Part shown: positions 6,983-9,842 of the stretch, in pieces
Numbering within the stretch: position 1 is the first letter of the stretch
How the letters are laid out: the number at the start of each line of letters is the position of its first letter
Source of the DNA: Candidatus Omnitrophota bacterium
GTDB lineage: Bacteria > Omnitrophota > Gorgyraeia > Kaelpiales > Kaelpiaceae
Direction: 5' to 3'
DNA: 9,842 bases
NCBI GenBank assembly: GCA_028717465.1
Contig: JAQUNS010000016.1
Location: 1-9,842 of the forward strand
The notes under the pieces: generated by a model
Databases searched by the model: none
What the model saw: the letters and a program-made list of their open reading frames with translations, nothing else
Told to the model about the DNA's origin: nothing
Translations under genes and position numbers: made by a program

Positions 6983-9070
6983 TCATTCTGAATTTTTACA
7001 TAACGGCAGGGACACTTGGCTAATTTTAAGGCGCAGCTGACAGCGTAAACACCGACCGGACTCTTCTAGGGCAGATCTTTCAGGCAGGCTGCACTCTGTC
7101 TGGATAAAACTTTTTACTCTTTCATCAGCAGGAATAACAGCTATGTCGACTCTCTTTTTATAAGCAAACCCCTTCTCTCTGCCTAAATAAACAATATCTT
7201 CCTCTTGGGGAATGTATCTGTGCTCAATATTTCCGCTGCCGCCTAAATATTTATCTATAGAAACAGCGGCCCGTCTTCCGGCACCGATAGCCTCGATAAC
7301 CGAAGCCGGACCGCTAACCGCATCGCCGCCCGCAAATACTCCGGCCATAGAACAGCAAAGGCTCTGCTCGTCCACAACTATAAGGCCTTTTTTATTCAAA
7401 TCAAAACCAAAAGACTCCGGAACATCAGCGCTTTGCCCTATTGCCATTACTATTCTGTTAAATTTAAGGCTAAACTCGCTTCCTTTAACAGGCACAGGCG
7501 CTCTTCTGCCTGAAGAGTCCGGTTCGCCAAGAGAGATGCCAAGACACTCTAATTTCAAACTGTTTCCCAAATCGCAAATCCCAACCGGAGCTGAAAGAAA
7601 TTTTATCTTGACTCCTTCTTCCAGCGCTTCCTGAACCTCTTCTTTCAGAGCCGGCATCTCTTCTTCTGTCCGCCGGTAGATTATCGTTGCGCTTTTAGCG
7701 CCTGTACGCAGCACGCTCCTTGCAACATCTATTGCCACATTACCGCCTCCGATTACAGCAACATCTCCGGAGATATCGGCCCGGCCGCTGCAATTTATAT
7801 CATGCAGGACAGAAATACCGTCTAATACCTTTTTATTGTCTGCGCCAGGAATACCGCCCTTCATGCCAGAAGGTGCTCCGATAGCAACCAAGACAGAGTC
7901 AAAACCTTCTTCAAACAAATTGTTTAAGCTTTCTACTTTGGTATTTAATTTCAGCTCTACGCCGATATTGACAATATCTCCTATCTCTTTGTCTAATATC
8001 TCACGCGGCAAACGGTATTTCGGTATCGCTGTCCTCATCATACCGCCTGCTTGAGAGTGGGATTCAAATACAGTAACTCTGTGTCCTGCTATTCTTAAAA
8101 ACCAGGCCGCAGTTAAACCGCAAGGCCCCGACCCTACAATTGCAACTTTTTTACCGGTATCCTTGGCTATTTTAACTTTTGAGCGCCAACGTCCGGTGTC
8201 CAGCTGGGCGACAAATCTTTTCAAAGCCCTGATAGCTATCGGCTCGGTAACATCTCCTCTAAAGCATGCTTCTTCGCAAGGATGGGTACAGACACAGCCT
8301 AAAACATGAGGAAACGGCACTGTTTCCCGAATCACTTCCAAAGAATCCTGAAATCTCCCCTCGGCAACCAGGCGGACATACCTTGAAACGTCTATGCCTG
8401 CAGGGCATGAGTTATTACAGGGAAGTAGTTTCTCCTGCCTGTTTTCTTTATATTCCAATTTATCCACCAATGCCCCGGAAGGACAGACTTCAACGCAGGC
8501 CCTGCAAAATTTACATCCAGAATCCTTCAAAGAAAAGTAGTGCCCGGTACTTACCGTCGTATCTACGCCTCGATAAGCAAGATCAATGGCGCCTATGCCT
8601 CGAATATCCTGGCACATTCTTACGCACCGGCCGCATAAAATACACCTTTTTAAGTCCCTGTTAAACAACGGCTCGTCCAGGACCAAAGAGATATCCTTAA
8701 CAACAGGCTTAAAGCCGGGGAATAAACTGTTTGATCCGACCCATTGAGCAACTTTTTCTAATTGTGATTGGCTGTATATTTCAACAGGATGCTCACTTAA
8801 AATAAGCCCCATTATATCTTTTCTTAACTCTCTAAGCCTGGCGGTATTGGTCTGAATAATCATTCCGTCTTTGACCTTGGTTGTGCAAGATGCCGGAAAT
8901 CCTTTTACGCCTTCTATTGTTACAATGCACAACCTGCAGGCTCCGATTGCAGGCAGATTAGGATGGTAACACAGATTGGGAACATAGATACCATTGCTTA
9001 ATGCTGCCTCTAATACAGTTTGGTTCTCTTTTACTTCCAGCAAAATGCCGTCTATTGTTATCTTCATCAT
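6983..9070 (-). CDS. Fusion: NuoG/HydA-type Fe-S N-terminus + GltD/NfnB-type FAD-NAD(P)H oxidoreductase
   Basis: This 695-residue cytoplasmic redox protein has no membrane segment. Residues 1-75 are a [2Fe-2S] ferredoxin fold (C34, C45, C48, C62). The next NuoG domain keeps H94-P95 but has no cysteine between 63 and 142, so the usual His-Cys3 [4Fe-4S] site is absent. Residues 143-196 bind two [4Fe-4S] clusters (C143/146/149/153 and C186/189/192/196). Residues 215-290 are the GltD-type cluster domain (C218, C222, C259, C261, C265, C269). An FAD Rossmann motif follows (GSGPCG, 313-318), then the NAD(P) motif GGGNVA (441-446) with YRRTEEEMPA (465-474), as in NADPH-binding GltD and NfnB, and the FAD-closing GGDAVSGPASVIEAIGAGR (581-599). 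The C-terminus has a CLRC motif (674-677). There is no H-cluster or glutamate synthase domain. Its ATG overlaps the upstream NuoF-like stop by 4 nt, implying a shared complex. The reaction is inferred: electron exchange between NADPH, NADH and ferredoxin. Confidence 0.88.
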   Translation of the reverse strand: MMKITIDGILLEVKENQTVLEAALSNGIYVPNLCYHPNLPAIGACRLCIVTIEGVKGFPASCTTKVKDGMIIQTNTARLRELRKDIMGLILSEHPVEIYSQSQLEKVAQWVGSNSLFPGFKPVVKDISLVLDEPLFNRDLKRCILCGRCVRMCQDIRGIGAIDLAYRGVDTTVSTGHYFSLKDSGCKFCRACVEVCPSGALVDKLEYKENRQEKLLPCNNSCPAGIDVSRYVRLVAEGRFQDSLEVIRETVPFPHVLGCVCTHPCEEACFRGDVTEPIAIRALKRFVAQLDTGRWRSKVKIAKDTGKKVAIVGSGPCGLTAAWFLRIAGHRVTVFESHSQAGGMMRTAIPKYRLPREILDKEIGDIVNIGVELKLNTKVESLNNLFEEGFDSVLVAIGAPSGMKGGIPGADNKKVLDGISVLHDINCSGRADISGDVAVIGGGNVAIDVARSVLRTGAKSATIIYRRTEEEMPALKEEVQEALEEGVKIKFLSAPVGICDLGNSLKLECLGISLGEPDSSGRRAPVPVKGSEFSLKFNRIVMAIGQSADVPESFGFDLNKKGLIVVDEQSLCCSMAGVFAGGDAVSGPASVIEAIGAGRRAAVSIDKYLGGSGNIEHRYIPQEEDIVYLGREKGFAYKKRVDIAVIPADERVKSFIQTECSLPERSALEESGRCLRCQLRLKISQVSLPLCKNSE

Positions 9071-9842
9071 TCAATGGCCTTGACAGGACATATATTAATA
9101 CAGGCTTTGCATTTTATACACCCGGACTTGATTATTTTTGCGCAGCCGTTTTTTTTCCATTCTATAGCGCTCACAGGGCAGGCTTTAAAGCAAAGCCCGC
9201 ATTTAATGCATTTTTCGGCAATTACTTCAAACTTAACAAGCTCGGTACAAACCCGGGAAGGGCATATTCTGTCATTTATATGCGCCTGATATTCATCGAA
9301 AAAATACTTCAAGGTTGTAAGAACCGGATTAGGAGCAGTATTGCCCAGCCCGCAAAGAGCACTCTCTTTTATAGTAATGCCCATGCTCTCTAAAAACCGG
9401 ATATGGCTTAAGCTGGCGCTGCCTTTTGTTATATCCTCTATAGCCTCCTGCATTCTCTTTAATCCTACTCTGCATGGAACGCACTTGCCGCAAGACTCTG
9501 CAACTGTAAAATCTAAAAAGAATTTTGCCATATCAACCATACAGGTAGATTCATCCATAACCACCATTCCGCCTGAGCCCATAATAGCTCCGGTCTGAGT
9601 AATAGATTCATAATCTATGGGCGTATCCAAGAGTTTTTCCGGCAAACACCCTCCCGAAGGCCCTCCGATCTGTACCCCCTTAAAAGCCCTGTTTTTGTTT
9701 ATCATGCCGCCGCCAGGGCCTTGTATAAGCTCCCTTATGGTCATACCCATCGCAACTTCCACAAGGCCTGTATTTTTTATCTTACCGGCCAATGCAAATA
9801 CCTTTGTGCCCTTGCTCTTCTCAGTACCTATAGACAAAAACC
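9067..9842 (-). CDS. NuoF/HydB-like NADH-binding subunit with C-terminal ferredoxin domain, 5' end outside window
   Basis: The frame is open to the right edge; the visible part is the C-terminal 258 or so residues. A TTG at 9837 is internal, because the family's GTEKSKGTKVFALAGK segment begins right there, so the true start lies beyond the window. Features (numbered from the 9837 codon) are GGPSGGC (58-64), MGSGGMVVMD (86-95), CGKCVPCRVG (116-125) with CGLG (162-165) for the N3-type [4Fe-4S] cluster, H187/C192/C197 resembling the zinc site of HydB proteins, and two ferredoxin motifs, CIKCGLCFKACP (210-221) and CIKCKACINICP (240-251). The missing N-terminal part should carry FMN and NADH binding and possibly a thioredoxin-like [2Fe-2S] domain. 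The extra C-terminal clusters are typical of HydB in electron-bifurcating complexes, not of respiratory complex I. The stop overlaps the next gene (ATGA). Confidence 0.9.
   Translation of the reverse strand, partial: FLSIGTEKSKGTKVFALAGKIKNTGLVEVAMGMTIRELIQGPGGGMINKNRAFKGVQIGGPSGGCLPEKLLDTPIDYESITQTGAIMGSGGMVVMDESTCMVDMAKFFLDFTVAESCGKCVPCRVGLKRMQEAIEDITKGSASLSHIRFLESMGITIKESALCGLGNTAPNPVLTTLKYFFDEYQAHINDRICPSRVCTELVKFEVIAEKCIKCGLCFKACPVSAIEWKKNGCAKIIKSGCIKCKACINICPVKAIE

Noticed and set aside
6983..9070. Glutamate synthase small subunit gltD
   Set aside because: The C-terminal half is GltD-like, but the protein carries about 200 extra N-terminal residues of NuoG type and no gltB is adjacent. 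A plain gltD label would mislead.
6983..9070. [FeFe]-hydrogenase catalytic subunit HydA
   Set aside because: The N-terminal ferredoxin domains match, but the H-cluster motifs are absent and a GltD-type flavoprotein module takes their place.
7212..9598. Plus-strand open frames of 70-140 codons opposite the long minus-strand genes
   Set aside because: They are antiparallel to well-conserved coding sequence, lack ribosome sites and recognisable domains, and overlap each other.
9067..9837. Complete 256-residue protein starting at a TTG at 9837
   Set aside because: The sequence begins in the middle of the conserved NuoF/HydB domain (GTEKSKGTK), and the frame is open to the window edge, so this is the 3' part of a longer gene.

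Overview
The window is a compact run of seven genes, all read from the minus strand. It therefore runs from the high-coordinate end down to base 1. Both end genes are cut by the window edges. There is no rRNA, tRNA, CRISPR array, transposase or integrase. Moderate-to-low GC, strong AGGAGG-type ribosome sites, a HydB-type NuoF, a GltD-type flavoprotein and a hexameric NADP-type glutamate dehydrogenase suggest a fermentative or otherwise anaerobic bacterium, possibly an uncultured lineage. The style reminds me of Omnitrophota-like genomes, but nothing here proves a phylum.

Region 1 (9842 to 5562) reads as one transcription unit. It opens with the 3' part of a HydB/NuoF-like NADH-binding subunit carrying a C-terminal two-cluster ferredoxin domain. 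This overlaps by 4 nt a 695-residue fusion of a NuoG/HydA-type iron-sulfur N-terminus with a GltD/NfnB-type FAD-NADPH oxidoreductase. Together they look like an NADH/NADPH/ferredoxin electron-exchange complex, possibly electron-bifurcating. After 53 nt comes gdhA (glutamate dehydrogenase), which needs a reduced pyridine nucleotide, and after 21 nt comes purL (FGAM synthase), whose reaction consumes glutamine-derived ammonia.

Region 2 (3374 to 3055) is a 320-bp gap. It holds a short direct repeat, a GC-rich perfect hairpin, a plausible sigma70-type promoter and the glnA ribosome site.

Region 3 (3054 to 1) is a second unit: type I glutamine synthetase glnA, a GAF-ANTAR regulator overlapping it by 4 nt (ATGA), and 13 nt later a YHS-domain/permease fusion that runs off the left edge. 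GdhA makes glutamate, GlnA makes glutamine and PurL's complex uses glutamine nitrogen. The redox pair may balance NADPH for GdhA, and the ANTAR protein is a candidate RNA-level regulator. I see no unmistakably new system. The points most worth following are the NuoG-GltD fusion with its lost His-Cys cluster ligands, its placement next to gdhA, and the glnA-ANTAR-permease unit.
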